Source: Rhodospirillales bacterium 70-18
GTDB lineage: Bacteria; Pseudomonadota; Alphaproteobacteria; Acetobacterales; Acetobacteraceae
DNA: 64,000 bases
Assembly: GCA_001899585.1 (NCBI GenBank)
Contig: MKWE01000005.1
Location: 62,001 to 126,000, forward strand
Direction: 5' to 3'
Both the position numbers and the translations under genes were made by a program. This document shows, one piece after another, positions 1-10,183 of this stretch. The notes under the pieces were generated by a model. That model ran no database searches and was not told the origin of the DNA. It was given only the letters and a program-made list of their open reading frames with translations. Each line of letters begins with the position of its first letter. Positions within the stretch are counted from its first letter, which is position 1.

Positions 1-176
1 CCGACCTGCTGCCGGCCCGCATGCTGGCCGAGCCGCGCATCGACACGCTGTTCCAGGCCGCCGCCGAAGCCACCCACGAGGCGGTGCTGGACGCGCTGTA
101 CGCCGCCGACCCCACCACCGGCCGGGCCGGCCACCACCGCCCGTCGCTGCGTGACACCTTGGGAGAAACCCGTTGA
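1..176 (+). CDS. P1 family (DmpA/S58) aminopeptidase, C-terminal end only
   Basis: Only the last 57 codons are present, read in frame from base 3 to the TGA at 174-176. The tail contains LFQAAAEATHEAVLDAL followed by a TGRAGH segment. This matches the C-terminal end of DmpA/BapA-type peptidases, Ntn-fold enzymes that release D-amino acids or beta-amino acids from peptide N-termini. The autocatalytic Ser of the family lies upstream of the window. The stop overlaps the TTG start of the next gene (TTGA, 173-176), so the two are probably translationally coupled. Assignment rests on the tail and on the neighbouring peptidases. Confidence 0.7.
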   Translation, partial: DLLPARMLAEPRIDTLFQAAAEATHEAVLDALYAADPTTGRAGHHRPSLRDTLGETR

Positions 177-991
177 AAATATTCATCTCCGCCGACATCG
201 AAGGCGTGGCCGGCGTGGTCACCCCCGCCCAGGGCACCCCCGGCAACCCGGAATACGAGCGCGCCCGCCGGCTGATGACCGCCGAGGTGAACGCGGCGAT
301 CGAAGGCGCCTTCGACGGCGGCGCCACCGCCGTGCTGGTCAACGACAGCCACGGCCCGATGGTAAACCTGCTGCCCGAGGAGCTGGACCCGCGCGCCGAG
401 CTGATCATCGGCCGCCCCAAGCCGATGAGCATGGCCGCCGGGCTGGATGGCAGCTTCGCGGCGGCGTTCCTCACCGGCTACCACTCCGGCGCCGGGCGGC
501 ATGGGGTTCTGTCCCACACCGTCAGCGGCTTCGCCTTCCAGGCCCTGCGCGCCAATGGCATCGACTGCGCCGAGGCGACGCTGTACGGCGCCTATGCCGG
601 CGGCCTGGGCGTGCCGGTGGCGTTGCTGTCCGGCGACGACCAGCTGGCCGCGCAGTGCGGGACGCTGTTCCCCGGCGCCGAGATGGTGGTTGTGAAGCAC
701 GCGCTGGGGCATCGGGCGGCGCGGGCGCTGTCGCCGCAGAATGCCCGAAATGCCATCCGGGAGGCGGCAAAACGGGCCGTTTCCGGGTCAAAAGCCGGCC
801 CTGTTTTCACGATTCCGGGCCCTGTCCGGCTGGAAGCGGACCTCGCCAGCGTGGTGATGGCGGATCTGTGCGCCACCATTCCGGTCGCCGTCCGGGTCTC
901 GCCGCGCACCGTCGCGTTCGACTGCGCCGACATCGCCGCGGCGATCGCCTGGATCGCGGTGATGGCGCAGCTTTGCGGGACGCTGCGCTGA
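173..991 (+). CDS. dppA: M55 family D-aminopeptidase (DppA-like)
   Basis: A 272-aa zinc peptidase of the DppA family, which removes N-terminal D-amino acids such as D-Ala from short peptides. The N-terminus MKIFISADIEGVAG carries the metal ligands Asp8 and Glu10. His60 (NDSHGP), His104 (GYHSGAG) and Glu134 complete the expected site, and His115 matches the family's catalytic His. These positions agree with Bacillus DppA to within one residue. TTG is chosen as start because it gives exactly this N-terminus; it overlaps the upstream stop. The stop at 989-991 overlaps the next ATG by one base. The natural peptide substrate is unknown. Confidence 0.92.
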   Translation: MKIFISADIEGVAGVVTPAQGTPGNPEYERARRLMTAEVNAAIEGAFDGGATAVLVNDSHGPMVNLLPEELDPRAELIIGRPKPMSMAAGLDGSFAAAFLTGYHSGAGRHGVLSHTVSGFAFQALRANGIDCAEATLYGAYAGGLGVPVALLSGDDQLAAQCGTLFPGAEMVVVKHALGHRAARALSPQNARNAIREAAKRAVSGSKAGPVFTIPGPVRLEADLASVVMADLCATIPVAVRVSPRTVAFDCADIAAAIAWIAVMAQLCGTLR

Positions 992-1932
992 TGTACTCGC
1001 TCGCCATCCACGGCGGCGCCGGGACCATCCGGCGCGAGACCATGACCCCGGCCATCGAGGCCGGTTTCCACGCCGGGCTGCGCACCGCCCTGCTGGCCGG
1101 CCATGCCGTGCTGGCGCGCGGCGGCAGCGCGATGGACGCGGTGACCGCGGCGGTGATGGCGCTGGAGGACGATCCGCAGTTCAACGCCGGGCGCGGCGCC
1201 GTCTATACCAGCGCCGGCACGCATGAGATGGACGCCGCCGTGATGGACGGGCGGGACCGGGCGGCCGGGGCGGTGGCGGGCATACTCGGCCCGCTGCATC
1301 CGGTGCTGGCCGCCCGCGCGGTGATGGAACATTCCGAGCATGTGCTGCTGATCGGGCCCGGCGCGCTGGCATTCTGCCGCGCCAACGGCGTGGAATTCAC
1401 CAATGCCGCGCATTTTCACACCGAGCGGCGATGGCAGGCGTTGCAGGCCGAGCTGGCGCGGCGGACCGCGGCGGCGGCCGATACCCGCAGCGACGCCGAC
1501 CGGCACGGCACGGTGGGGGCGGTGGCGTGCGACGCGGCGGGCAACCTGGCGGCGGCCACCTCCACCGGCGGCATGACCGGCAAGCTGCCGGGCCGGGTGG
1601 GCGACAGCCCGGTGATCGGCGCCGGCACCTGGGCCGACAACGCCACCTGCGCCATTTCCGCCACCGGGCACGGCGAGTTCTTCATCCGCCACGCGGTCGC
1701 CCACGAGATCGCCAGCCGCATGCGCTTCCTGGGCGAGGGAGTGGCCGAGGCGGCGGAGAAAGTGGTGGCCGAGCTTGGCGCGCTGGGCGGCTCGGGCGGG
1801 CTGATCGCGGTGGACGCGGCGGGCAACGTGGCGCTGCCGTTCAACTGCGACGGCATGTATCGCGGCCGGATCGGCGCGGACGGGCGGGCGCTGACGGCGA
1901 TCTACCGCGAGGCGCCGGCCGCGCACGGCTGA
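991..1932 (+). CDS. iaaA: Isoaspartyl peptidase / plant-type L-asparaginase
   Basis: A 313-aa Ntn-hydrolase that cleaves beta-aspartyl (isoaspartyl) dipeptides and has L-asparaginase activity. It starts MYSLAIHGGAGTI, the family signature. The precursor is expected to cut itself before Thr174 in GTVGAV, making that Thr the nucleophile of the beta subunit. Downstream GTGG-type glycines (STGGMTGKLPGRVGD) form the substrate pocket. The ATG lies inside the TGATG junction with dppA, so the three peptidase genes form one coupled unit. It is last in that unit. The family call is firm; asparagine versus isoaspartyl preference cannot be read from sequence. Confidence 0.92.
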   Translation: MYSLAIHGGAGTIRRETMTPAIEAGFHAGLRTALLAGHAVLARGGSAMDAVTAAVMALEDDPQFNAGRGAVYTSAGTHEMDAAVMDGRDRAAGAVAGILGPLHPVLAARAVMEHSEHVLLIGPGALAFCRANGVEFTNAAHFHTERRWQALQAELARRTAAAADTRSDADRHGTVGAVACDAAGNLAAATSTGGMTGKLPGRVGDSPVIGAGTWADNATCAISATGHGEFFIRHAVAHEIASRMRFLGEGVAEAAEKVVAELGALGGSGGLIAVDAAGNVALPFNCDGMYRGRIGADGRALTAIYREAPAAHG

Positions 1933-2021
1933 TTGGCGCAGGTGGGGCTTGATCTGCGGCGGCCGGGACGCTAACGCCTGACGGTTGCGTGGCCATCGGG
2001 GCCGGCACGATCGGGAGAACG

Positions 2022-3053
<1,032 letters not shown>

Positions 3054-3063
3054 GACCGCGCGC

Positions 3064-3378
3064 ATGGCCTGGCTGTGGCTCGCCGCGGCCGGGCTGTGCG
3101 AGGTGGTCTGGGTGGTGCTGCTGAAACAGGCGGACGGCTTCACCCGGCTGGTGCCCAGCATACTGACCGTCGCCACCCTGGCGGTCAGCTTCTACTGCAT
3201 GTCCCAGGCGCTGCGCACGCTGCCGATGGGCACGGTGTACGCGGTGTGGACCGGCATCGGCGCGGCCGGCGGGCTGGTCTGGGGCATCCTGATGGAAGGC
3301 GAACCGGCCGGGGCGGTGCGCATCCTGTGCGTGGGGCTGATCCTGGCGGGGGTGGCGGGGTTGAAGCTGGGGTCGTGA
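3064..3378 (+). CDS. gdx: SMR family exporter, guanidinium (Gdx/SugE) type
   Basis: A 104-aa inner-membrane protein with four predicted helices, as expected for a dual-topology small multidrug resistance transporter. The proton and substrate-coupling Glu13 lies in LCEVVW. Trp16, Tyr59 and Trp62 (VYAVWTG) match the Gdx subtype, which exports guanidinium, rather than the EmrE subtype. It sits 10 bp after asd, so it probably shares a transcript. I see no guanidine riboswitch, since the gap is too short. Subtype is inferred from these residues only. Confidence 0.82.
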   Translation: MAWLWLAAAGLCEVVWVVLLKQADGFTRLVPSILTVATLAVSFYCMSQALRTLPMGTVYAVWTGIGAAGGLVWGILMEGEPAGAVRILCVGLILAGVAGLKLGS

Positions 3379-3501
3379 GGTGCGGCCGGCAGGGGTAGGG
3401 AAGGCTGGGCGCTGCCCAGACCCGCCCATGTCTGGAAGTATCGGAGCCTATTCCGGTCGCGTTCACGGCGATCGAGCCACCGAAGAACGCGCCGCCGGTC
3501 T

Positions 3502-4050
3502 TCATCCCACCGTTGCGAGCAGCCGAAGCTCCGGAGCCAGATTTGGGGCATCAGAGTGCGGCTTCGAGGTGATCGAGACTTTCCAGTGCCGCGACCCATG
3601 CGCGGCATCGAAGAGGTCCTGCGTCGATGATCCGTCAGGTTCCGACCTGACCAGAACCTGCGACACCGAGACACCCAGCTTGCCAAGCAACGTCAGCAGT
3701 GTCCGCTGCACCGTCGGGGCGTCCCCAGCCATCGCAATCACTTCGCATGCTCCCGAATCAAAGGAAACGAGGGCATGCTTGCCGAACCGATTACTTGCGC
3801 CAAAAACCTCGCCGGTCCCTGCTGACCCGAGGAAGACAGCGGCTTGCCCCTCGGGAACCTGGGGCAAGTGGTTCGCCGCTATCCAATGGCGCAAGCCTGC
3901 CGGGTCGCCAGCGAAGCTCATGCAGGAGCGCACGAATAGACCGGCTACCTGTTCAGCATCACGGTCGGGCGCAGCAACCTGTGCGGCTGGCGGGCTGCAG
4001 CCCGCGATGGACACGGCAAGAAGCGCAGCAACGATGCTGGATTTGGGCAT
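3502..4050 (-). CDS. Predicted lipoprotein of unknown function
   Basis: A 182-aa protein with an N-terminal hydrophobic segment ending in a lipobox (SIAGC), so probably an envelope lipoprotein. The mature part includes LFVRSCMSF and GACEVIA, giving two conserved-looking cysteines, but no catalytic motif. ATG at 4050 is taken as start; GTG directly before it (4053) is possible. No strong ribosome site is visible. The region looks less GC-rich than its neighbours and the gene points away from the next one. It may belong to a family of small conserved lipoproteins, but I cannot name it firmly. Confidence 0.7.
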   Translation of the reverse strand: MPKSSIVAALLAVSIAGCSPPAAQVAAPDRDAEQVAGLFVRSCMSFAGDPAGLRHWIAANHLPQVPEGQAAVFLGSAGTGEVFGASNRFGKHALVSFDSGACEVIAMAGDAPTVQRTLLTLLGKLGVSVSQVLVRSEPDGSSTQDLFDAAHGSRHWKVSITSKPHSDAPNLAPELRLLATVG

Positions 4051-4168
4051 CACGAGTCAGGAACTTTCCCAAGGTACGTTGGCCAGCATTGCAGATCCAT
4101 TGTATTGCGCATAGGGGTCAGCGATGCAAAGTTCCGCTTCACCGAATAAGTTAGCGGAAAAACCCGTC

Positions 4169-4528
4169 ATGTATTACCGGCTTGCTTGCGCCTTCATGTG
4201 CGCATTTCTGTTGGGGAGCATCCAGGCCTCAGCAGAGGAGCTTGCAGGTTCTACGAGCTGCGCCGACTATCTTCGGATGCAAGCCGCGGACACGCAGCCC
4301 GGTGCCGATCGGACGATCGCACTCAGGCATGTCACGAGCCTCATGCACGAGTATTCCAAATATATTCTCCGTGGTCCCGACGGTAAACCGGTCCCGACGA
4401 TCGTCGATTTCATCATCTCGTACAGCACCCATTATTGTCAGGGACATCCAGCGGCAACGGTCTTTGAAGCCGGACAGGCCATTGGTGCAGCGGAGCGGAA
4501 AGCGATAGCAGCTTCGACACGGAAGTAG
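4169..4528 (+). CDS. Small exported protein, possibly HdeA-like
   Basis: A 119-aa protein starting MYYRLACAFMCAFLL, a clear Sec signal peptide that probably ends after QASA. The mature part is about 97 aa and has two well-separated cysteines (TSCADYL and THYCQGHP) that could form a disulfide. That spacing and the C-x-D-Y-L start recall HdeA/HdeB-type periplasmic proteins, but this is only a resemblance. The start at 4169 is preferred over 4124 because it puts the signal peptide at the N-terminus and has GCGGAAAA upstream. It is divergent from the lipoprotein gene across a 118-bp gap. Confidence 0.65.
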   Translation: MYYRLACAFMCAFLLGSIQASAEELAGSTSCADYLRMQAADTQPGADRTIALRHVTSLMHEYSKYILRGPDGKPVPTIVDFIISYSTHYCQGHPAATVFEAGQAIGAAERKAIAASTRK

Positions 4529-4639
4529 GCGTCCTCCGTTGTTGTCGGCCTCGGTGACAGGGCTGGCTGACGACGACCTATGCGGCGACACGGCCCGCTG
4601 TGCAATTGTCAACAACTTCTGCAATATCTTCAATCATCC

Positions 4640-4696
4640 GAGGTCCAGGGGCTCGGCCCCTGGCGGGGTTCGGGGCAGCGCCCCGTGCTTGCTTTC
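4640..4696. repeat. GC-rich intergenic repeat, family 2, copy A
   Basis: This stretch begins AGGTCCAGGGGC and contains two small hairpins: an arm pair around CCAGGGGC...GCCCCTGG and a second formed by CGGGGC and GCCCCG. The same sequence, with small changes, recurs at 22360-22416. It lies between a stop codon and the sdhC promoter region. It could act as a terminator-like or REP-like structure. Confidence 0.75.
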
Positions 4697-4717
4697 CACC
4701 CCGCAAAGACCATCGCG

Positions 4718-4746
4718 TTGACCCCACCCACCGGCGGGTTTATGGG
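4718..4746 (+). promoter_or_regulatory. Candidate sigma-70 promoter of sdhCDAB
   Basis: TTGACC (4718-4723) matches the -35 consensus at five of six bases. A 17-bp spacer follows, then TATGGG (4741-4746), a weak -10. This would give a leader of about 38 nt that includes AAGGAG before the sdhC ATG. The weak -10 keeps confidence low. Confidence 0.4.
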
Positions 4747-4790
4747 GTTTGCAGTTAATCGACCCGGCAAGCCAAGGAGTTGCGGCTGAC

Positions 4791-5219
4791 ATGACCGATG
4801 TCCGCGAGGCGCTGATGACAGGGCGCAAATCCGACGGGACCGCGGTGCGCCGGCCGTTGTCGCCGCATTTGCAGGTGTACAAGCCGCAGATCACCTCCGT
4901 GCTGTCGATCTTCCATCGCATGACGGGGGTGGCGCTGTCGGCGGGCACCTTGCTGCTGGTGTGGTGGCTGGTGGCGGCGGCGACGTCGGAAGGCGCGTAT
5001 GCGACCGTTTCCGGATTTATCCGCTCGCCGATCGGCTGGCTGTTGCTGTTCGGCTGGTCGGTGGCGCTGTGGTTCCATTTCTGCAATGGCATCCGGCATC
5101 TGTTCTGGGATTTCGGGCACGGGTTCGAGTTGCCGCAGGTGCATGCCTCGGGCAAGGCGGTGCTGGTGGCGACCGGGGTGCTGACGCTGCTCACCTGGAT
5201 CGTCGTGATCGCGTTCTGA
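4791..5219 (+). CDS. sdhC: Succinate dehydrogenase cytochrome b556 subunit
   Basis: A 142-aa membrane anchor of complex II with three predicted helices. [13 protein letters not shown] and SIFHRMTG are family signatures and line the quinone site. His96 and His103 in HFCNGIRH mark the heme-binding helix. The start at 4791 has AAGGAG 12 bp upstream; the frame open to 4749 lacks a ribosome site and family similarity. It is the first gene of sdhCDAB and is followed by sdhD after 23 bp. Confidence 0.95.
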   Translation: MTDVREALMTGRKSDGTAVRRPLSPHLQVYKPQITSVLSIFHRMTGVALSAGTLLLVWWLVAAATSEGAYATVSGFIRSPIGWLLLFGWSVALWFHFCNGIRHLFWDFGHGFELPQVHASGKAVLVATGVLTLLTWIVVIAF

Positions 5220-5242
5220 TCGGTTCGGCGGGGAAATTCGAC

Positions 5243-5650
5243 ATGGCAAATCCGAAGGCCGCCGAGGCGGCGATCATGCGCTCGATGCTGGGGCGCGCGC
5301 GCGGGCTGGGCTCGGCGAAGTCCGGCACGGCGCATTGGTGGGCGCAGCGGGTGACCGCGATGGCGCTGGTGCTGCTCAGCCTGTGGTTCATCGCCTCGGC
5401 GCTGCATTTGGCCGGGCAGCCGCGCGCGGCGGTGCTGACCTGGGCGGGCGGGCCGGTGACGGCGACGCTGCTGCTGGCGCTGGTGGTCGCCACCTTCCAC
5501 CACATGCAGTTGGGCTTGCAGGTTGTCATCGAGGACTATGTTCATGCCGAGCGGTGCCGGCTGGCCTCGCTGCTGGTGATGAAGGCGGTGGTGGCGCTGC
5601 TGGCGCTCGCGGCGGTGATCGCGGTGCTGAAGCTGGCGTTTGCCGGGTAA
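5243..5650 (+). CDS. sdhD: Succinate dehydrogenase hydrophobic anchor subunit
   Basis: A 135-aa membrane protein with three predicted helices that pairs with SdhC to hold heme b and ubiquinone in complex II. The signature [17 protein letters not shown] opens the first helix. [19 protein letters not shown] residues ([15 protein letters not shown]) give the conserved His and Asp-Tyr near the quinone site. Length and order, between sdhC and sdhA, are standard. A 47-bp gap separates it from sdhA. Confidence 0.93.
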   Translation: MANPKAAEAAIMRSMLGRARGLGSAKSGTAHWWAQRVTAMALVLLSLWFIASALHLAGQPRAAVLTWAGGPVTATLLLALVVATFHHMQLGLQVVIEDYVHAERCRLASLLVMKAVVALLALAAVIAVLKLAFAG

Positions 5651-5697
5651 CACGACGTTGGGACGGGGCGCATGCGCCTGAACGGGACGATGAAGTC

Positions 5698-7509
5698 ATG
5701 AACGCGATCAGCAAGCCTTCGGCCGGCGCCTATAACGTGGTGGACCACACCTATGACGTGGTGGTGGTGGGCGCGGGCGGCGCCGGGCTGCGGGCGACGC
5801 TCGGCATGGGCGCGGCGGGGCTGAAAACGGCCTGCATCACCAAGGTGTTCCCCACCCGCAGCCATACCGTGGCGGCGCAGGGCGGCATCGGCGCGGCGCT
5901 GGGCAACATGGGCGAGGACGACTGGCGGTGGCATATGTACGACACCGTCAAGGGGTCGGACTGGCTGGGCGACCAGGACGCCATCGAATACATGTGCCGC
6001 GAGGCGATTCCGGCGGTGTACGAGCTGGAGCATTTCGGGGTGCCGTTCAGCCGCACCGAGGACGGGCGCATCTACCAGCGGCCATTCGGCGGCCACATGA
6101 AGGAATATGGCAAGGAGCCGGCGATGCGCGCCTGCGCGGCGGCCGACCGCACCGGCCATGCCATTCTGCACACGCTGTACCAGCAGAGCCTGAAGCACGA
6201 GGTTGAGTTCTTCGTCGAGTATTTCGCGCTCGACCTGATCATGGACGACGAGGGCGCCTGCCGCGGCGTGATGGCCTGGTGCCTGGAGGACGGCTCCATG
6301 CACCGGTTCCGCGCGCAGAAGGTGGTGCTGGCGACCGGCGGGTATGGGCGGGCGTTCCTGTCCTGCACCTCGGCGCACACCTGCACCGGCGACGGCAACG
6401 GCATGGTGCTGCGCGCGGGCCTGCCCTGCCAGGACATGGAGTTCGTGCAGTTCCACCCGACCGGCATCTTCCCGGCCGGCTGCCTGATCACCGAGGGGGC
6501 GCGCGGCGAGGGCGGGTACCTGACCAATTCCGAGGGCGAGCGGTTCATGGAGCGCTATGCGCCCACCGCCAAGGACCTGGCCAGCCGCGACGTGGTCAGC
6601 CGCTCGATGACGCTGGAGATCAACGCCGGGCGGGGCTGCGGGCCGAACAAGGACCACATCATGCTCCATCTGGAGCATCTGGGGGCGGACATCCTGCATG
6701 AGCGGCTGCCGGGCATCAGCGAGACGGCGCGGGTGTTCGCCGGTGTGGACGTGAACAAGGCGCCGATTCCGGTGCTGCCGACCGTGCATTACAACATGGG
6801 CGGGGTGCCGACGAACTACCACGGCGAGGTGCTGCGCCCGACCGCCGAGAACCCGGACGCGACCGTGCCCGGGTTGATGGCCGTCGGCGAGGCGGCCTGC
6901 GTGTCGGTGCATGGGGCCAACCGACTGGGGACGAACTCGCTGCTCGACCTGGTGGTGTTCGGCCGTGCCGCCGCGCATCGCGCCGCCGAGACGGTGAAGG
7001 CCGGCGCCACCCAGGCGCCGCTGCCGCCCAAGGCGGGCGAGGCGGCGCTGGACCGGCTGGACGCCGCCCGCCATGCCAAGGGCGGGACCAAGGTGGCCGT
7101 GCTGCGCGACGACATGCAGCGCACCATGCAGGCGCATGCGGCGGTGTTCCGCAACTCCGAGAGCCTGACCCTGGGCGTGCAGAAGATGCAGAAGGTATGG
7201 CAGGGGCTGGACGACATGTCCGTCTCCGACCGCGGGCTGGTGTGGAACAGCGACCTGATGGAGGCGCTGGAGCTGCAGAACCTGATGGGCAACGCGATGA
7301 CCACCATGGTCGGCGCCGAGGCCCGCAAGGAGAGCCGCGGCGCGCAGGCGCATGACGACTTCCCCGAGCGCGACGACGCCGAGTGGATGAAGCACACCCT
7401 GGCCTGGTGCGACGACAGCGGCGCGGTGACGCTCGCCTATCGCCCGGTCAAGATGCAGACGCTGACCAACGAAGTGTCGGTGTTCCCGCCGAAGAAGCGC
7501 GTGTACTGA
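5698..7509 (+). CDS. sdhA: Succinate dehydrogenase flavoprotein subunit
   Basis: A 603-aa catalytic subunit that oxidises succinate to fumarate and carries covalent [16 protein letters not shown] is the FAD-binding loop. His56 in SHTVAAQGG is the residue that bonds FAD covalently. HPTGIFPAG and GARGEGG hold substrate-binding and catalytic residues. The C-terminus ends in the usual conserved Tyr (KKRVY). The ATG at 5698 gives a family-length N-terminus; the longer open frame upstream overlaps sdhD and is not used. Confidence 0.97.
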   Translation: MNAISKPSAGAYNVVDHTYDVVVVGAGGAGLRATLGMGAAGLKTACITKVFPTRSHTVAAQGGIGAALGNMGEDDWRWHMYDTVKGSDWLGDQDAIEYMCREAIPAVYELEHFGVPFSRTEDGRIYQRPFGGHMKEYGKEPAMRACAAADRTGHAILHTLYQQSLKHEVEFFVEYFALDLIMDDEGACRGVMAWCLEDGSMHRFRAQKVVLATGGYGRAFLSCTSAHTCTGDGNGMVLRAGLPCQDMEFVQFHPTGIFPAGCLITEGARGEGGYLTNSEGERFMERYAPTAKDLASRDVVSRSMTLEINAGRGCGPNKDHIMLHLEHLGADILHERLPGISETARVFAGVDVNKAPIPVLPTVHYNMGGVPTNYHGEVLRPTAENPDATVPGLMAVGEAACVSVHGANRLGTNSLLDLVVFGRAAAHRAAETVKAGATQAPLPPKAGEAALDRLDAARHAKGGTKVAVLRDDMQRTMQAHAAVFRNSESLTLGVQKMQKVWQGLDDMSVSDRGLVWNSDLMEALELQNLMGNAMTTMVGAEARKESRGAQAHDDFPERDDAEWMKHTLAWCDDSGAVTLAYRPVKMQTLTNEVSVFPPKKRVY

Positions 7510-7525
7510 GAGAGGGCAGACGCAT

Positions 7526-8308
7526 ATGGCCGAGTTCACGCTGCCGGCGAACAGCCGGGTTCAGGTTGGAATTACCCACAAGGCGCCGGCGGGCGCCAAG
7601 CGGGTGCGCTCGTTCAAGATCTATCGCTGGAACCCCGATGACGGGCGCAATCCGCAGACCGACACCTACGAGATCGACCTGGATGCCTGCGGGCCGATGG
7701 TGCTGGACGCGCTGATCAAGATCAAGAACGAGGTTGACCCGTCGCTGACGTTCCGCCGCTCCTGCCGGGAGGGCATTTGCGGCTCCTGCGCGATGAATAT
7801 CGACGGGACGAACACGCTGGCCTGCCTGAAGCCGATCGACGAGGTGGCGGGCGACGTGAAGATCAATCCGCTGCCGCATATGCCGGTGGTGAAGGACCTG
7901 GTGCCGGATCTGAGCCAGGCCTATGCGCAGTTGCGCAGCATCGAGCCGTGGCTGAAGTCCGACACGCCCGCGCCGCCGGATGGCGAGCGGCTGCAGAGCA
8001 AGGACGAGCGGGCGAAGCTGGACGGCATGTGGGAGTGCATCCTGTGCTTCTGCTGCTCCACCGCCTGCCCCAGCTATTGGTGGAACGGCGACCGCTATCT
8101 GGGCCCGGCCGTGCTGCTGGCGGCGTATCGCTGGATTGCCGACAGCCGCGACGAGGATACCGGGGCGCGGCTGGATGCGCTGGAAGACCCGTTCAAGCTG
8201 TATCGCTGCCATACGATCATGAACTGCACCCAGACCTGCCCGAAGGGGCTGAACCCGGCCAAGGCGATCGCCGAGATCAAGACGCTGATGCTGGAGCGGC
8301 AGGTCTGA
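7526..8308 (+). CDS. sdhB: Succinate dehydrogenase iron-sulfur subunit
   Basis: A 260-aa electron-transfer subunit that links FAD in SdhA to ubiquinone. Cys80, Cys85, Cys88 and Cys100 bind the [2Fe-2S] cluster. Cys171, Cys174, Cys177 and Cys181 ([11 protein letters not shown]), together with a later [14 protein letters not shown] set, bind the [4Fe-4S] and [3Fe-4S] clusters. It is the last gene of the operon. A palindromic repeat that can act as a terminator starts 13 bp after its stop. Confidence 0.97.
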   Translation: MAEFTLPANSRVQVGITHKAPAGAKRVRSFKIYRWNPDDGRNPQTDTYEIDLDACGPMVLDALIKIKNEVDPSLTFRRSCREGICGSCAMNIDGTNTLACLKPIDEVAGDVKINPLPHMPVVKDLVPDLSQAYAQLRSIEPWLKSDTPAPPDGERLQSKDERAKLDGMWECILCFCCSTACPSYWWNGDRYLGPAVLLAAYRWIADSRDEDTGARLDALEDPFKLYRCHTIMNCTQTCPKGLNPAKAIAEIKTLMLERQV

Positions 8309-8321
8309 CGGAAGCGCAGTG

Positions 8322-8419
8322 TTCTTTTTTGCAAAAAAGAACCAAAAAACTTTATCCGTTCGGGATTTATTTCCTGAACGGATAAAGTTTTTTTGCTTCT
8401 TTTTGTCCACAAAAAGAAG
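8322..8419. repeat. Modular palindromic intergenic element, copy 1 (most intact)
   Basis: Three nested parts are visible. Part A is a perfect 20-bp palindrome, TTCTTTTTTGCAAAAAAGAA (8322-8341). Part B is an 18-bp perfect stem, 8344-8361 pairing with 8376-8393, around a 14-nt loop and ending in a run of T. Part C is an 11-bp inverted repeat, 8396-8406 with 8409-8419. Part B followed by T is a good Rho-independent terminator for sdhCDAB. Related copies occur at 19363, 20804, 24156, 25989 and 27024. Confidence 0.9.
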
Positions 8420-8443
8420 TCCTTCCTTGCCCGGATATGCCCC

Positions 8444-9106
8444 ATGTTCGCCGGCGACCTGAGCCAGGGCGCCAGCCGCCGCGCGGCCTGGTTCGACAGC
8501 GTGGTTTTCGACCATTCGTTCTTTCGGATGGGCTGGAGCAACTTTGCCGAGGTGATCCCGGGCAAGCTCTACCGCGCCAACCACCCCACCCCGGGCCGGC
8601 TGGCGCGGCTGACGCAGCGGTTGGGGCTGCGCACGCTGATCAATCTGCGCGGGCACCGGGCCTGCGGGTCGGACGCGCTGTCGCGCGATGCGGCGGCGCG
8701 GCTGGGACTGGACCATATCGACATGGCGTTCGAGAGCCGGGGGGCGCCGCACCGCGAGCGCATCCTGCGCTTCCATGAGATCTACCGGAGCATGCGCACC
8801 CCGGCGCTGATGCACTGCAAGTCCGGAGCGGACCGGGCGGGGCTGGCCTCGGGGCTGGCGATCCTGTTCGAGGGCGGCACGGCGGCGCAGGCGCTGGGCC
8901 AGCTTTCCTGGCGGTTCGGGCATATCAGCCGCTCCAGCACCGGCATCCTGGATGCGTTTTTCGTGCACTATGCGGCGGTGGCGGAGGGCCGCAAGCCGTT
9001 CCTGGACTGGGTGCGCGAGGATTACGACGAGGCGGCGCTGCGGGCGGGCTTCGTCGCACACGGGCTTGCATCATTCCTGACGGATCGTGTTCTTATACGG
9101 GAATGA
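8444..9106 (+). CDS. Dual-specificity/tyrosine protein phosphatase family protein
   Basis: A 220-aa protein with the Cys-based phosphatase loop HCKSGADR (residues 124-131), which fits HCX5R. The family segment KLYRANHPTP precedes LRTLINLRG. It should hydrolyse phosphate monoesters, but the substrate (phosphotyrosine, lipid or sugar phosphate) is unknown. The start at 8444 is chosen because an upstream in-frame TTG at 8393 lies inside the repeat and would only add repeat-encoded residues. It overlaps the following acyltransferase gene by 4 bp (ATGA), so the two are coupled and may act on the same envelope compound. Confidence 0.82.
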   Translation: MFAGDLSQGASRRAAWFDSVVFDHSFFRMGWSNFAEVIPGKLYRANHPTPGRLARLTQRLGLRTLINLRGHRACGSDALSRDAAARLGLDHIDMAFESRGAPHRERILRFHEIYRSMRTPALMHCKSGADRAGLASGLAILFEGGTAAQALGQLSWRFGHISRSSTGILDAFFVHYAAVAEGRKPFLDWVREDYDEAALRAGFVAHGLASFLTDRVLIRE

Positions 9107-10167
9107 CAACCAAGCGGACGCGGATTGAGGAGCTCGACGTTTTCCGCGGCCTCGCATCGGCCTCCGTGCTGCTGTTCCACTACATCGTACGCTATCCGCA
9201 GCTTTACCCCCGCGCCCATACGTCGGCGGGCTGGGAGCGGGTGATAGCGGCGGCGAGCGCGCTCACAACCGCCGATATCGGCGTGCTGGCGGTGTATGTT
9301 TTCTTTGTTATCAGCGGGTTCGTCATCGTCTGGACGGTGGACCGGTGCCGCACCTGGCAGGACTTCGTGGTTTCGCGCTTCTCGCGGCTGTATCCCACCT
9401 ACTGGACAGCGATGCTGCTGACGACCGCGGTGGGCGTATTGGCGCCACTGCCGGGGCAGCACTACCCGGCCAGCATGGTGATGGCGAACCTGACCATGCT
9501 GCAGGGGGTCGCCAACATCCCCGACGTGGACGGCGTCTATTGGAGCCTGTTCGTCGAGTTGGTGTTCTACGTGATGATCGCCTTAATATTCGTCGCTGGA
9601 CAGATGCACCGCATACACGAGATCTGCCTGCTGTGGCTTCTGATCGGCATTTCCAGCTTTGTTTTGGTAACGCACGGCGTTGGCGTGCCGTGGCGTATTC
9701 AGAAATACCTGCTGTTGCACTACGCGCATTTCCTGATTTCCGGGATCATGCTGTATCAGCTGTGGACGGGACGGCGGGTCTTGTTTTCCTATATTGTTCT
9801 CGGGCTCTGCGTCTGTTCGTTCATGGCCGCCTATCCCTGGAACGATGCGCTGGTATGCGCCGGCGTGCTGGTGTTGTTCGGGCTGGCGCTCGGCGGGTGG
9901 CTCCGCTGGATCTCCGTGCCGCCGCTGCGGTGGCTCGGCGCGATCTCGTATGCCCTCTATGTCATCCACCAGATGATCGGGTATCGGATCATACGGACCG
10001 CCGAGGCGTACGGAGTTTCGCAGGTCGCCGCCTTCCTGCTGGCCACCGCCGCCGCCCTGGCGATCGCCAGCGCGATAACCTACCTGATCGAGCGCCCGGC
10101 GATGCGGGCGATCCGCGGAGCGTGGCGCACCCGGCAAGCCGTGGCGGTGCAGGGTTCGGCTGGCTGA
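9103..10167 (+). CDS. Acyltransferase 3 family membrane protein (OafA-like)
   Basis: A 354-aa integral membrane protein with about ten predicted helices. The N-terminus has FRGLASASVLLFHY, the R-x10-H pattern of this family, which moves acetyl or other acyl groups onto sugars of the cell surface. It starts at an ATG overlapping the phosphatase stop. Codon use appears less GC-biased in the middle (for example TTAATATTC), hinting at exchange. It is convergent with a GT-C-like gene that ends 16 bp away. The acceptor is unknown. Confidence 0.85.
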   Translation: MTTKRTRIEELDVFRGLASASVLLFHYIVRYPQLYPRAHTSAGWERVIAAASALTTADIGVLAVYVFFVISGFVIVWTVDRCRTWQDFVVSRFSRLYPTYWTAMLLTTAVGVLAPLPGQHYPASMVMANLTMLQGVANIPDVDGVYWSLFVELVFYVMIALIFVAGQMHRIHEICLLWLLIGISSFVLVTHGVGVPWRIQKYLLLHYAHFLISGIMLYQLWTGRRVLFSYIVLGLCVCSFMAAYPWNDALVCAGVLVLFGLALGGWLRWISVPPLRWLGAISYALYVIHQMIGYRIIRTAEAYGVSQVAAFLLATAAALAIASAITYLIERPAMRAIRGAWRTRQAVAVQGSAG

Positions 10168-10183
10168 TTCGGGCTGCGAGGCC

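Noticed and set aside
8393..8443. Longer N-terminus for the tyrosine phosphatase beginning at TTG 8393
   Set aside because: It would be encoded by the repeat (LLFVHKKK). The same residues appear before lpd, so they come from the repeat and not from the protein.
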